Of a DNA stretch of 64,000 nt, positions 10,377 through 20,228 are shown piece by piece. The DNA is from Anaerolinea sp. GTDB lineage: Bacteria > Chloroflexota > Limnocylindria > Limnocylindrales > CSP1-4. The DNA lies in the NCBI GenBank assembly GCA_013822395.1, contig PNKK01000002.1, forward strand, positions 62,001 to 126,000. Reading direction: 5' to 3'. The notes under the pieces were generated by a model, which had not been told where the DNA came from, searched no databases, and worked only from the letters and a program-made list of their open reading frames with translations. The first letter of the stretch is position 1, and each line of letters begins with the position of its first letter. The position numbers were made by a program, and so were the translations under genes.

Positions 10377-12065
10377 ATGACTTCCTCGATCCAGATCCCC
10401 GATCTCATCCTCCACGGCGGTCGCGTCCGGACGATGAGCCCGGAGGGCACCGTCACCGAAGCCGTCGCGATCGTCGGCGACCGGATCGTCGCGCTCGGCG
10501 CGGATCAGGACGTGCTGGCCCGTCGCGGCCTGCGGACCCGGCTGGTGGACCTCCGCGGCCGGTCGGTCGTGCCCGGCTTCACCGACGCCCACACGCACCC
10601 TGTCTCGGGCGGGCTCCGCCACGTGGAGTGCGACCTCGACCGATTCGACACGGAGGCCGGCTATCTCGCCGCGGTCGCTGCGTACGCCGCGGCGCATCCG
10701 GAGCACGAGTGGATCGTCGGCGACGGCTGGTCGATGGAGACCTTCCCCGGCGGGATCCCGCGGCGCGAGGCGCTCGACGGGGTGGTTCCCGACCGGCCGG
10801 TCCTCCTGTCCAACCGGGACGGCCATGGGGCGTGGGTGAACAGCCGCGCCCTGGAGCTCGCCGGGATCACGGCCGGGACGCCGGATCCTCAGCTCGGCCG
10901 GATCGAGCGCGACCCCGACGGGACGCCGGTGGGCACGCTCCAGGAGGCGGCGATGTCGCTCGTGGAGCGGCTCATCCCGCCCCACGACGGGGAGACCCTG
11001 GAACAGGCGATCCTCGATGCGCAGGCAGAGTTGCACGCCCTCGGAATCGTCGGCTGGCAGGACGCGAACGTCCGTCCGGCGGCGTTGGCCGCGTACCGGG
11101 CCGTCGCGGAACGCGGGGCGCTCACCGCGCGCGTGGTGCTTGCGCTCGGGGCCGACGATCTCGATGCCTTCGGCGGGATCGACGGGCTGGTCGCCGTCCG
11201 CGAGGCGGTCGCCGCGGCGGCGCGGAAGTCCCCGGCCGGCGCTCCGGGGCCGGCACGGCTGACGGCTTCGGCCGTGAAGTTCTTCGTCGACGGCGTTCTC
11301 GAGAACCGGACCGGCGCGTTACTGCAGCCGTACCTGGACACCGACGGGCGCCCAACCGGCGAGACCGGGATCTCGAACCGGGACCCGGGGGAGCTGAACC
11401 GGCTGGCCGTCGAGCTCGACGCGCGCGGCTTCCAGCTCCATTACCACGCGATCGGCGACCGGGCCGTCCGCGAGGCGCTCGACGCGATCGAGGCGGCACG
11501 ACGCTCGAACGGACCGCGAGATGCGCGCCACCACATCGCCCACATCCAGCTCATTCACCCCGACGATCTGCCGCGGTTCGCGGAGCTGGATGCGGTGGCG
11601 AACGCCCAGCCGCTGTGGGCCGTCCACGAGGCGCAGATGGACGAGCTCACGATCCCGATCCTCGGGCCGGAGCGGGCGGCGTGGCAGTACCCGTTCGGGT
11701 CGCTGCTCCGGGCGGGGGGGCGGCTTGCGTTCGGGTCGGACTGGACCGTGAGCACCGCCGATCCCTTCCCCCAGATCGAAGTCGCCGTCCGGCGAATCTG
11801 GCCGGGGAACCGGGACGCCGAGCCATTCCTGCCCTCGGAGCGAATCTCCCTCGAGGAGGCGTTCCGCGCCGCGACGGTCGGCTCGGCGTTCGTGAACCGC
11901 CAGGACGAGGCTGGCTGGCTGGGCGTCGGTCGGCTGGCCGATCTCGCGGTGCTGGACCGGGACATCGACGCCCCCGATGGCGGCCCGATCGGCGACACGC
12001 GCGTCGTGGCGGCGACGGTCGGCGGCAAGCTCGTGTTCGAGTCGCCAGCCCTCGAGGCCGGCTGA
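10377..12065 (+). CDS. Amidohydrolase (YtcJ-like)
   Basis: GFTDAHTHP, HYHAIGDRAVREALDA, FGSDWTVS. Confidence 0.88.
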   Translation: MTSSIQIPDLILHGGRVRTMSPEGTVTEAVAIVGDRIVALGADQDVLARRGLRTRLVDLRGRSVVPGFTDAHTHPVSGGLRHVECDLDRFDTEAGYLAAVAAYAAAHPEHEWIVGDGWSMETFPGGIPRREALDGVVPDRPVLLSNRDGHGAWVNSRALELAGITAGTPDPQLGRIERDPDGTPVGTLQEAAMSLVERLIPPHDGETLEQAILDAQAELHALGIVGWQDANVRPAALAAYRAVAERGALTARVVLALGADDLDAFGGIDGLVAVREAVAAAARKSPAGAPGPARLTASAVKFFVDGVLENRTGALLQPYLDTDGRPTGETGISNRDPGELNRLAVELDARGFQLHYHAIGDRAVREALDAIEAARRSNGPRDARHHIAHIQLIHPDDLPRFAELDAVANAQPLWAVHEAQMDELTIPILGPERAAWQYPFGSLLRAGGRLAFGSDWTVSTADPFPQIEVAVRRIWPGNRDAEPFLPSERISLEEAFRAATVGSAFVNRQDEAGWLGVGRLADLAVLDRDIDAPDGGPIGDTRVVAATVGGKLVFESPALEAG

Positions 12066-12298
12066 GCGATCGGGTAGGGGGCGGCGTCACACCGCCCCTC
12101 CCACACCACCGGACGCGCGGGCCCGCATCCGGCGGTTCGTCAGCGCCCCCCGAGGCGACGAGCTCGATCGCCAAAGCCGACCAGACCGAGCCCGCGTGGA
12201 GCAGGTGGACGGTCGTGGTCATCTGGGAACTCCTCCAGGCGGTGGGGCCCCGAGCCGCACCCTCAATGGGACAACGGATCCGGGGAATGAGCGATGGG

Positions 12299-13003
12299 TC
12301 AGCTGAACGTGGCGCGGGCTATCGCACCGGTCCCGGGCCCGGCCCGTGCAACCTCCGACCCATCCGCGCCCCAGATGCCCGAGCGGCCGGCGGCCTGATC
12401 GTATCCCCCGCCGGTCGACCCCGCGAAACTGGCGATCGCGACCCAGACCCCGAGGTCGGTGGCGACGCGGCGGGCGCGCGCCTCCGGGACGGCAACGTCG
12501 GCGGCCGCCTCGAGGACGCCGGCGACGTAGGCGTCGATCCCCAGGCCGGCCGTGTCCGATGCGTGCTCTGGGATTCCGGTGTCGCGGCAGATCGCGAGGC
12601 CCAGGCGCCAACCGTCGACGTCGATGACGGCGGGCCCGTTGCCGGGGCTGAACCGGTCGGCTTCCGCCCCGCCCAGCCACAGCTTGCGGTAGGCCAGGCT
12701 GGCGCCCGCGTCATCGATGGCCAGCATCGCGATGTGGGACCGGCCGGCCTCGCCCTCCACGGGAGCGCCGACGAGCGCCAGCGACCCCGTCTCGGCGCAG
12801 GCTTCGACGATGGGCGCGATTCTCGGATCGGTGAGGCTGACCGCCGGGGCATCCAGCTCGTAGCCCGTGAGCGAGAGCTCCGGAAAGACCACCACCCGAG
12901 CATCCGCCGCGCGAACGATCGCCGCGTGCGTCGCCGCGTTCGCCGCGACGTCGTACGGCACGCACGGCGGCTGGGCAACGGCGATGGTCAGCGGCTCGCG
13001 CAT
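12299..13003 (-). CDS. Carbon-nitrogen hydrolase (nitrilase superfamily)
   Basis: VVFPELSLTGYELDAP, YRKLWLGGAEA, GLAICRDTGIPE. Confidence 0.8.
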   Translation of the reverse strand: MREPLTIAVAQPPCVPYDVAANAATHAAIVRAADARVVVFPELSLTGYELDAPAVSLTDPRIAPIVEACAETGSLALVGAPVEGEAGRSHIAMLAIDDAGASLAYRKLWLGGAEADRFSPGNGPAVIDVDGWRLGLAICRDTGIPEHASDTAGLGIDAYVAGVLEAAADVAVPEARARRVATDLGVWVAIASFAGSTGGGYDQAAGRSGIWGADGSEVARAGPGTGAIARATFS

Positions 13004-13093
13004 CGGCAATCCCCACTCTCGGCGACCGACCGGGCCGGCCCCCGGAGGGTCGATCATAGGCACGTGGAGCCCGCTCGTGACTTGGCGGTCGCT

Positions 13094-13813
13094 TCAATCC
13101 GACGAGGCGGAATCGCGATCCGCGGCAAGGTCGGCGGGGCGGTCGATGTCGGCGATGGTGGCGGCCACGGGATCCAGGCTGAGCCAGACGGGCGCGGGGA
13201 TCGAGGCGACGACGAGGTCGCGGAGCAGGTCGCGGAGGGAGCGGCCGCCACGATCGAGGATTTCGTCGGCGACCGCGCGGGCGACCCGGGCATCGAGCGC
13301 CATCGGCAGCGGCTGGAGCCGCCCGGGGACCTCGAGAACGGCGGCGCCGCGACCCGGTCCGACGGTCACCACGAGGCGATGGAGGACGGCCGGGACCATC
13401 CGGGGCATGTCCCCGCCGGCGACGAGGGCCGTGGGTGTTTCGACGTTGGCGAGTGCGGCCACGAGGCCCACGAGCGGGCCGCCGAACGGCTCCGGATCGT
13501 GGACGACTCGAACGCGGGTCGCGAGCTCGCCTGGGATCGGCGGTTCGACGCCGGGCGCGGCCACGACCAGGATCCGGCTCGCCACGGTGGCGACGGCCTC
13601 GATGGCGTGGTGGAGGAGCGGTCGGCCGTCGAGATCGACCGCCAGCTTGTCCGACCCGAAGCGGGACGAGCGCCCTCCGGCGAGGAGAATCCCGGTGACA
13701 CCGTCGAGCAGGAATGCACGACGAGCGGGCAGCGGAGCGTCGCGGGGGGTGACGATGGTATCGGCCCGCCGTCCCGCCGTATCGAGACCTGCGCCGCCAC
13801 ATCGCCGATTCAT
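13094..13813 (-). CDS. MobA-like NTP transferase (molybdenum cofactor guanylyltransferase family)
   Basis: GILLAGGRSSRFGSDKLAVDLDGRPLLHHAI; ATG at 13813 adjoins a palindrome. Confidence 0.75.
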   Translation of the reverse strand: MNRRCGGAGLDTAGRRADTIVTPRDAPLPARRAFLLDGVTGILLAGGRSSRFGSDKLAVDLDGRPLLHHAIEAVATVASRILVVAAPGVEPPIPGELATRVRVVHDPEPFGGPLVGLVAALANVETPTALVAGGDMPRMVPAVLHRLVVTVGPGRGAAVLEVPGRLQPLPMALDARVARAVADEILDRGGRSLRDLLRDLVVASIPAPVWLSLDPVAATIADIDRPADLAADRDSASSD

Positions 13814-14043
13814 TGCAGCGGGAGCAAAGGGCAGGATCGCCGTTGCATCGAGTGCAACCAACTCCCGATTCCGGACCCGGTCGGCGTCGTTCGTTGCATC
13901 GGATGCCAAGAACGGGCGACCGAGGGGCCCGGGGGTGCTCGCCGAATGCCGAACCGAGGGCCATCGTGGCAGCAGATGCAAGAAACCGACGAGTTGCCGG
14001 GTGGACGACCGGTCGACCTCGAAGTTGGTTGCACCGGGTGCAA
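13813..14043. repeat. Cluster of five TTGCA-N5-TGCAA-type palindromes
   Basis: 13813-13827, 13843-13857, 13894-13908, 13967-13981, 14029-14043. Confidence 0.85.
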
Positions 14044-14082
14044 CGGCCGGTCGCCGGGCCGGCAACCGGGGGCGGACCGGGG

Positions 14083-16062
14083 TCACGGGGGACCTCCCGG
14101 CTCGCGTGGCGCGCGCGGACCCAGGACGTGGCCTGCCGGGGTTCGAGCCAGGATTCCGCGCCGGTTGAGATCCTCGAGGAGCGGCATGACGACCCGCCGG
14201 CTCGTCCCGGTCGCGTCACGGAGCACGGCCGGCGCCAGCGGTCCCCGGCGTGCCAACGCGACGGCCGTGCCCATGAGACGGTCGAACGCCGGCGCGGCCC
14301 AGGCCAGGTCGGCCTCAACTCTGACGATCCGCCCCCCATCCGCGAGGACGCGGATCCCCTCCGGTGGGCAGCCGGCGGCCCGAGCGGCATCCGCGAGGTC
14401 CGGCGGCGCGGGCACGTCGAGCAGGGCGACGAGGCGGTCCATCGCGGCAGTGAGCGCCGGCGGCGGACCGGCGTCGCGCGCGGGATCGCGGAGGCGGTCG
14501 CCATCGCGAACGACCCGGCGGCGCGCCACCAGATCCTCGATGACGACCCCGATCGCGGCATCGACGGCATCGGCGTCCTCACGGCGGATCTGGACGAGGC
14601 GCCGAAGTGCCGTCCGGAGCACGGGCCGGAGCGTCGCCAACGGAAGGCCTGACTCGATCGGATGGTCGCGATGGAACGCCTCCACCACCCCCAGGGCCGC
14701 GGCCTCCAGGACGTCCCGAACGTCGGGCGCCAGCACGAGACCGTGGCCCATCGTGGGGAGCTCGGTCCGTGGACGTGCCAATGTGACCGTGACGGCCGCG
14801 ACGGCGCGCTCGGTCACCGCCCCGTGCAGCCCGACGAGCGCGTCGGCGGCCACGTCGACGTCACCCTCGCCGACGGCCGCGGCCAGGGCGGCCAGTCGCT
14901 CCGGCGTGGCCCGTCGCCGCACGGCCCCCGAGGCGGGCCGCGGGTCCAGCACGATCAGGCCCGCCGCCACGTCGCCCGGCGAGGGCCGCCGGAGCACCCC
15001 CCGATCGCCGCTGAACGTCGCGACCGGCTCCGCGAGGCGGAGGATCGAGCAGACACGGCCATCCGGCAGCTCGACGCCCTCGCGCCCGCGGCGGCCGACC
15101 GTCCCGTCCACCTGCGCCGTCCCGAGGTGCAGTCGGACATGCGCACCGTCCGCCGGCGGCCAGCCCCGGCGGCCGTCCCTCGGGCCGGGAGCGCCGAGAT
15201 CCGCCGGGCGCGACAGCGCCACGAGGAGCCGGCTGGAGGCCGTGATGCCCGGCCCCGACGTGAGAACGGCGCTGCGCGCCAGGCGGTCGAGCTCCACGCC
15301 TGCCAGGTTCACCGCTGTCCGGCCGCCCGCCGCGGCTTCGACCGCGCCATGGTGGACCTGGAGGCCCCGAACTCGGACATCGAGCCCGCCCGGCTCGAGC
15401 CTGAGGACGTCGCCCGTTCGGATCTCGCCGCCGCGAAGCGACCCGGTCACCACCGCGCCCCGCCCTCGGACGGCGAACGCGCGATCGATCGCGAGTCGCC
15501 GCGGTCCCGCCGGGAGCGTCGACGTCCGAACAGCGACGCGATCCCGGAGCCGGATGACCGCGTCGCGAACCGCCGCGATCCCCTCCCCGCTCGTCGCCGA
15601 GGCGACGAGGATCGGCCCCCCCGCGAGCGAGGTTCGTGCCAGGAGCTCGGCCACGGTACGTGCGACCTCGGCCGCCCGCTCCTCCCCCGCGACGTCAACC
15701 TTCGTCACGACGGCGAGGCCGTCCCGGATTCCCAGCGCGTCGAGGAGCTCGAGGTGCTCCAGCGTCTGCGCCCGCGGTCCATCATCCGCCGCCACGACGA
15801 GCATCGCCGCGTCGATCTCGCCCGCGCCGACGAGCATGTTGCCGATCAGCGCGTCGTGACCCGGCACGTCGACGAAGTCGATCGAGGTCCCGTCCTCGAG
15901 ATCGAGGTGCGCATACCCGACGTCGATCGTCATCCCCCGCCGCTTCTCCTCGGGGAGGCGATCGGCGTCAATCCCGGTCAGGGCGCGCAGGAGCGTCGTC
16001 TTACCGTGGTCGATGTGCCCAGCCGTGCCGACGACGACGGTCATCGGCCGCTCAGCGGTCAT
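14083..16062 (-). CDS. selB: Selenocysteine-specific elongation factor SelB
   Basis: [42 protein letters not shown]...[13 protein letters not shown]; winged-helix-like C-terminus; next to selA and tRNA-Sec. Confidence 0.95.
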   Translation of the reverse strand: MTAERPMTVVVGTAGHIDHGKTTLLRALTGIDADRLPEEKRRGMTIDVGYAHLDLEDGTSIDFVDVPGHDALIGNMLVGAGEIDAAMLVVAADDGPRAQTLEHLELLDALGIRDGLAVVTKVDVAGEERAAEVARTVAELLARTSLAGGPILVASATSGEGIAAVRDAVIRLRDRVAVRTSTLPAGPRRLAIDRAFAVRGRGAVVTGSLRGGEIRTGDVLRLEPGGLDVRVRGLQVHHGAVEAAAGGRTAVNLAGVELDRLARSAVLTSGPGITASSRLLVALSRPADLGAPGPRDGRRGWPPADGAHVRLHLGTAQVDGTVGRRGREGVELPDGRVCSILRLAEPVATFSGDRGVLRRPSPGDVAAGLIVLDPRPASGAVRRRATPERLAALAAAVGEGDVDVAADALVGLHGAVTERAVAAVTVTLARPRTELPTMGHGLVLAPDVRDVLEAAALGVVEAFHRDHPIESGLPLATLRPVLRTALRRLVQIRREDADAVDAAIGVVIEDLVARRRVVRDGDRLRDPARDAGPPPALTAAMDRLVALLDVPAPPDLADAARAAGCPPEGIRVLADGGRIVRVEADLAWAAPAFDRLMGTAVALARRGPLAPAVLRDATGTSRRVVMPLLEDLNRRGILARTPAGHVLGPRAPREPGGPP

Positions 16063-17473
16063 CGGCGGGTCGGCGTGCGAGGGCGCACGCCACGGCTCCC
16101 GCGAGCGCGGCGTCGTCCTCGGGTGGAACCGTCCGGAGGTCGATGACCACTCGATCCCGCTCGATTCGGGCGATCACGCACGGATCGCCGGCGCGAAGGC
16201 GGGCGAGGAGATCCGTTGCGGCGCGGCCAGCCGCTGCCCCCAGCGCGACACCTCGGGAAGGCAGCGTCTCGCCCGGAACGGATCCCCCTCCTACGGTCGA
16301 CTCGAGCTCGATGCCCTCGGCCGATCCCTCGGAGAGCGTGACCAGAAGCGCCTCGGACCGCCGTCGCAGGTCATCGACCGGCGTGGCGAGCATCCGCCAG
16401 ACGGGGATCTCGGTCATCGCTCGTCCGGCGCGGTAGAGCGCGAGCGTGGCCGCGACCGCCGCGAGGATCGTCTTGTCCGGGCGCATCGCCCGCGCCAGCG
16501 GGTCCTTCCGGAGCCGCGCGATCGGATCGTGCCGGCCCACGATCAGCCCGGCCTGCGGGCCGCCGACGAGCTTGTCGCCGGAGAACGTGACGAGGTCCGC
16601 CCCGGCTGCGAGCCGCTCGCGTGGGGTCGGCTCGTGGGCGAGGCCCACCCGCTCCGTCGGGAGGAGCGCGCCACTCCCGAGATCGTCGATCACGATCGCG
16701 CCGTGCCGATGCGTGACCTCGGCGAGCGCCGCCAGATCCGGCGACTCCACGAAGCCCGCCTGCACGAAGTTCGAGGGATGGACCCGGAGGACGATGCGGA
16801 TGCGAGCCTTCGGGTCGGCGAGGGCCGCCTCGAAGTCGGCGACGCGGGTCCGGTTCGTGGTTCCGACCTCGACCAGGCGGACGCCGGCTCGGCGCAGGAT
16901 CTCCGGGATCCGCACGCCGCCGCCGATCTCCACGAGCTCCCCGCGCGAGACGGCCACGCCTCCCCCGCGCCCCGTCAACCCGACGGCGAGGGCGACCGCC
17001 GCCGCGTTGTTCGTGACGACGAGGGCATCCTCGGCGCCGGTCAGCGCCACGAGATGATCCTCGGCGGCGCGGTACCTGACGCCGCGGCGTCCGGTGGCCC
17101 GGTCCAGCTCGAGGAGGATGGAGCCCTCGGCCGCCCGCCGGGCGGCCTCGCTTGCAGCACGAGGCCACGCGGCCCGACCGAGGTTGGTGTGGATGATCAC
17201 CCCGGTGGCGTTGATGACCCTCGTGGGGCCCGCGTCCGGCACTCGCCCGGCGCCGACGGACCCATCGAAGGCTTCGAGCGTCGCCACCGTCGCCGCCCCG
17301 AGCGCGGCGACGTCCCGCGGCGCCCCCCCGGATGCCAGCCGCGCCCGCTCCCCGTCCACGACCTCGCGTGCGACCGCGAGCACGGCGTCCGGATCCCGGT
17401 CGCCGGCGGCCCGTCGCGCCACAGCGAGCACCCGCTCGACGCTCGGCGGCCTCGGCCGGTCGCTCGCGGACAC
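16052..17473 (-). CDS. selA: L-seryl-tRNA(Sec) selenium transferase SelA (likely GTG start at 17473)
   Basis: [45 protein letters not shown] (PLP lysine motif). Confidence 0.95.
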   Translation of the reverse strand: MSASDRPRPPSVERVLAVARRAAGDRDPDAVLAVAREVVDGERARLASGGAPRDVAALGAATVATLEAFDGSVGAGRVPDAGPTRVINATGVIIHTNLGRAAWPRAASEAARRAAEGSILLELDRATGRRGVRYRAAEDHLVALTGAEDALVVTNNAAAVALAVGLTGRGGGVAVSRGELVEIGGGVRIPEILRRAGVRLVEVGTTNRTRVADFEAALADPKARIRIVLRVHPSNFVQAGFVESPDLAALAEVTHRHGAIVIDDLGSGALLPTERVGLAHEPTPRERLAAGADLVTFSGDKLVGGPQAGLIVGRHDPIARLRKDPLARAMRPDKTILAAVAATLALYRAGRAMTEIPVWRMLATPVDDLRRRSEALLVTLSEGSAEGIELESTVGGGSVPGETLPSRGVALGAAAGRAATDLLARLRAGDPCVIARIERDRVVIDLRTVPPEDDAALAGAVACALARRPADDR

Positions 17474-17497
17474 TCGCCCTCCTCGTCTCGATGCTGC

Positions 17498-17594
17498 TGG
17501 CGGGAGCGCATGGGAGTCGAACCCACCGCGCGACGCCGGGCGCCGCGCCACCGGTTTTGAAGACCGGGAGGCCCACCGGGACCCACCCGCTCCC
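17498..17594 (-). tRNA. selC: tRNA-Sec (anticodon UCA; CCA encoded)
   Basis: GGGAGCG/CGCTCCC acceptor, CTTCAAA anticodon loop (TCA at 17558-17560), long variable arm, GGTTCGACTCC T-loop; 25 nt upstream of selA. Confidence 0.93.
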
Positions 17595-17607
17595 ACGATC
17601 GTGAAAC

Positions 17608-17623
17608 GGGCTCCCAGGAGCCC
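17608..17623 (-). terminator. Short hairpin between integrase stop and tRNA-Sec
   Basis: minus strand GGGCTC-CTGG-GAGCCC followed by GTTTC. Confidence 0.4.
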
Positions 17624-18760
17624 CTACGGGACCTGATCGCCCCCCATTCTGCTGCGCGTTCTGCTGCGCGCCAACATCGCCTCCACGCCGCCAGCCACCT
17701 CTCGCAGCCGCTCCGCGACGGGGTGGGAGTAGGTGTCCGAGGTGAGGGCGATGGTGGAGTGGCCGAGCATCTGCTTCACGTCCTCCAGACTGTGCCCCGC
17801 GGCGAGCATGAGGGTCGCCGCGGTGTGCCGCAGGTCGTGGAAGCGGACACGCGGCAGGCCAAGGCGGTCGAGCGTCGCGTGCCACTCCAGGCTCAGTTCT
17901 CGGCGGTGCAGCGGCATCCCCCGCTGGGAGGTGAACACGAGGCCCTCCGGGGCGCCGTTCCGCTCCGCGGCCTGGCGGAGCCGGTGCGCGTGCAGGGCCT
18001 CCACCGCAATGGGGGTCAGGGGGATGACGTGGCGCGAGCCGGCCGTCTTGGGCGCCACCAGCCGCCACTCACCCGCGACCCGGGCGAGGGCACGCTCGAC
18101 CCGCATCGTCGCCCCGTCCAGATCGAGCTCTGTCCAGGCGAGCCCCAGGAGCTCCGACTGTCGCTGGCCGCTGGTGACGGCCAGGGTCCAGAGGGCGTGG
18201 AGCCGATCCTCTCGACTGCCCTCGATAAGGGCCGCGGCCTGATCCGCCGTCAGCGTGGAGAGCGAAGGCTTCTCCACCCGTGGGGACCGCGAGAGGGCGG
18301 CCACGTTGCGCGCCACGAGGCCGTGGCGCATCGCGTCGTTGAGGGCGTTGCGCAGGACCGCGCGATGGTGAGCCACGGTCCGCGGCGCCGCCTGGAGGGA
18401 GCGGAGGTAGTCGTTGACGGCGAACACCGAGAGGGTGGAGAGCCGCTGTCGGCCCAGCTCCGCGGTCAGGTGGCGGACGATAAGGAGGTAGTGCTCGTAG
18501 GTCCGGGGCCGCACGGTCGGCCGGATGTCAGCGAGCCACCTCGCGAGGTAGCTGCCAAGGCTGTAGTTGCCCCGCGGGTCGAGCCCGGCGTCGCGCGCCC
18601 GAAGCAGCTCGACCAGCTTCGCCTTCGCCTCCTTCTCGGTCGCGGCGTAGGCGGTGCGCCGACCGTAGGGCGTGGACACAGCGGCGACCCAGCACCTCGT
18701 CGTCCGCGTCTTGCGCCGGATGGTCCGCCCGTAGATGCTGCCCTCGTGGTGACCGCGCAT
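17624..18760 (-). CDS. Tyrosine site-specific recombinase (phage integrase)
   Basis: SGQRQSELLGLAW, FHDLRHTAATLMLAAG, LGHSTIALTSDTYSH catalytic boxes. Confidence 0.95.
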   Translation of the reverse strand: MRGHHEGSIYGRTIRRKTRTTRCWVAAVSTPYGRRTAYAATEKEAKAKLVELLRARDAGLDPRGNYSLGSYLARWLADIRPTVRPRTYEHYLLIVRHLTAELGRQRLSTLSVFAVNDYLRSLQAAPRTVAHHRAVLRNALNDAMRHGLVARNVAALSRSPRVEKPSLSTLTADQAAALIEGSREDRLHALWTLAVTSGQRQSELLGLAWTELDLDGATMRVERALARVAGEWRLVAPKTAGSRHVIPLTPIAVEALHAHRLRQAAERNGAPEGLVFTSQRGMPLHRRELSLEWHATLDRLGLPRVRFHDLRHTAATLMLAAGHSLEDVKQMLGHSTIALTSDTYSHPVAERLREVAGGVEAMLARSRTRSRMGGDQVP

Positions 18761-18929
18761 CGCCGGAGAGTCTACTCCGGGCGAGGAACTCGTCGAGGTC
18801 GCGGTCGCTCACGCGCACCGCGCGCCCCAGGCGGTAGTGGGCCAGGTCCCCCGAGGCGCAGCGCGCCCGGACGAACTTGGGGCTCATCCCCAGCCGTCGG
18901 GCGGCGTCGGCGACGGTCAGCAGGGTCAC
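18528..18929 (-). CDS. Excisionase/MerR-like HTH protein overlapping integrase 5' end
   Basis: LLTVADAARRLGMSPKFVRARCASGDLAHYRLGRAVRVSDRDLDEFL. Confidence 0.7.
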   Translation of the reverse strand: MTLLTVADAARRLGMSPKFVRARCASGDLAHYRLGRAVRVSDRDLDEFLARSRLSGDARSPRGQHLRADHPAQDADDEVLGRRCVHALRSAHRLRRDREGGEGEAGRAASGARRRARPAGQLQPWQLPREVAR

Positions 18930-18988
18930 GTCCTTGAGATTACCACGAGCAGGAGGCAGAGGCAGTGCGAGCGTATTAGGCTGGCGGG

Positions 18989-19222
18989 CTACCTCGGGCG
19001 GTCATCGTTCGGCGGGTAGACAACCAGGAACCGCGCGCGCTCGATGGTCAGGGTATGCCGCCACGCCCGAGCATGACGGCGGGCCGCGCGCAGGGCGCGC
19101 GAATAGGTCACGTTCGACACAACTAGCTCACAGCCGTCCTCACACTCGACCGTGCTGCTTTCGCCCTCGTGCCATCGCCCGAGGTCGCTGCCGCGCGCCG
19201 ACTTCATGCCCGCGCCATCCAC
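18989..19222 (-). CDS. Hypothetical phage protein
   Basis: ORF on the phage coding strand, downstream of a second short ORF. Confidence 0.4.
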   Translation of the reverse strand: MDGAGMKSARGSDLGRWHEGESSTVECEDGCELVVSNVTYSRALRAARRHARAWRHTLTIERARFLVVYPPNDDRPR

Positions 19223-19433
19223 GCCTCATCGTCAAGGAGCCAGTCGTTGACCGCGGCATAGAGGTCGCTGCGGAACAGATCGCCACCGTCAACGGTCGTG
19301 AGATCGACCTCGTGATCAAGGCTGCCCCACTCGGCATCTGCATTCGACGCGATCCCAATCCGGGCCGATGTCTGCGACGGCGAGGTGTGTGACGGCTGCG
19401 ATTGTGACTAGAGGGTGAGGCCGGCGCCCCGGC

Positions 19434-20228
19434 CTAGTAGTCAGAGGGCAGCATCAGGGTCAACCCGGCCCCGTCGATGACGCCCCAGATAGTCACGAGA
19501 TCCGCTTGGCATGGCCGGTTCGCGAACAGCACCTTGATGTTCGTCCTCATCCTGTCGCCCGGGTCACCCGAGCGGAAGCAGTAGCTGGCAATCCAGAGCA
19601 CGTCCCAGAGGCGGCCAGTGTAGTCCTGGAGGCCCTCCATGCCCTCGGGGACTTCGACCTCGCGATTGAGGGCCGCGGTCAGGAGCACCGGCACCTTGAA
19701 GCCAGCCTCCTTCGCCATGTGGTCGGGCACCCGGACCAGCAGCCCGTCCCTAACCGCCCGGTCGGCGGTGTGGGCGTAAACGAGTTCGTGGTCCATTGGG
19801 CCCTCCGTTCGGGTGTCCCTGATGGACAGGTGCGGGATGACCTCGCCCATCAGATGGCTCCCATCGCGCGGCCCCAGCGCAACGCCAGGGCCATCGTCTC
19901 GACTGGACTCACGTCGCCTCAGCCCCTCGACCACCGTGAGCCGAGCCGTCGGCCGGCGGTAGCGGTAGGTCGCGGCCTCGAAGCCCGGCAGGTCGTCCGT
20001 CGGGCCGTCCGTGTAGCGGTAGCGGACGCTGCGGATGTTCTCCGCGAGAAGCATCCGGCCGATCGCATCGGGGTCCTCACGCGTGTGGATACTGCGGTAG
20101 CCGGCCGATGAGGTCGCGTCTGCCACCACGTAGTAGACGCTCCAGTTGGGGTGAAAGCCCTTCGGTCCATTGACCGCGAGGTCCACGAGCACATCGATGT
20201 GGGCACGGCCGACGATGAAAGCGCTCAT
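19434..20228 (-). CDS. Two-part phage protein: MSAFIV...IGRMLLAENIRSV N-domain and DUF6573-like C-domain (possible internal start at MDHEL)
   Basis: Single ORF; internal ATG preceded by GGAGGG. Confidence 0.5.
   Translation of the reverse strand: MSAFIVGRAHIDVLVDLAVNGPKGFHPNWSVYYVVADATSSAGYRSIHTREDPDAIGRMLLAENIRSVRYRYTDGPTDDLPGFEAATYRYRRPTARLTVVEGLRRRESSRDDGPGVALGPRDGSHLMGEVIPHLSIRDTRTEGPMDHELVYAHTADRAVRDGLLVRVPDHMAKEAGFKVPVLLTAALNREVEVPEGMEGLQDYTGRLWDVLWIASYCFRSGDPGDRMRTNIKVLFANRPCQADLVTIWGVIDGAGLTLMLPSDY

Noticed and set aside
10628-15859. 1743-aa plus-strand ORF
   Set aside because: High-GC shadow frame antisense/out of frame to amidohydrolase, nitrilase, mobA-like and selB; Arg/Pro-rich without any domain motif.
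14083-17594. Selenoprotein with in-frame UGA in this window
   Set aside because: No ORF pair split by an in-frame TGA with a recognisable selenoprotein family was found, despite selA/selB/selC.
16371-18068. 565-aa minus ORF crossing selA, tRNA-Sec and integrase
   Set aside because: Crosses a tRNA and is in the wrong frame for both SelA and the integrase.
18972-18985. AATACGCTCGCAC as a ninth operator
   Set aside because: Only one half-site conserved and not positioned on the putative -10 at 18.94 kb.
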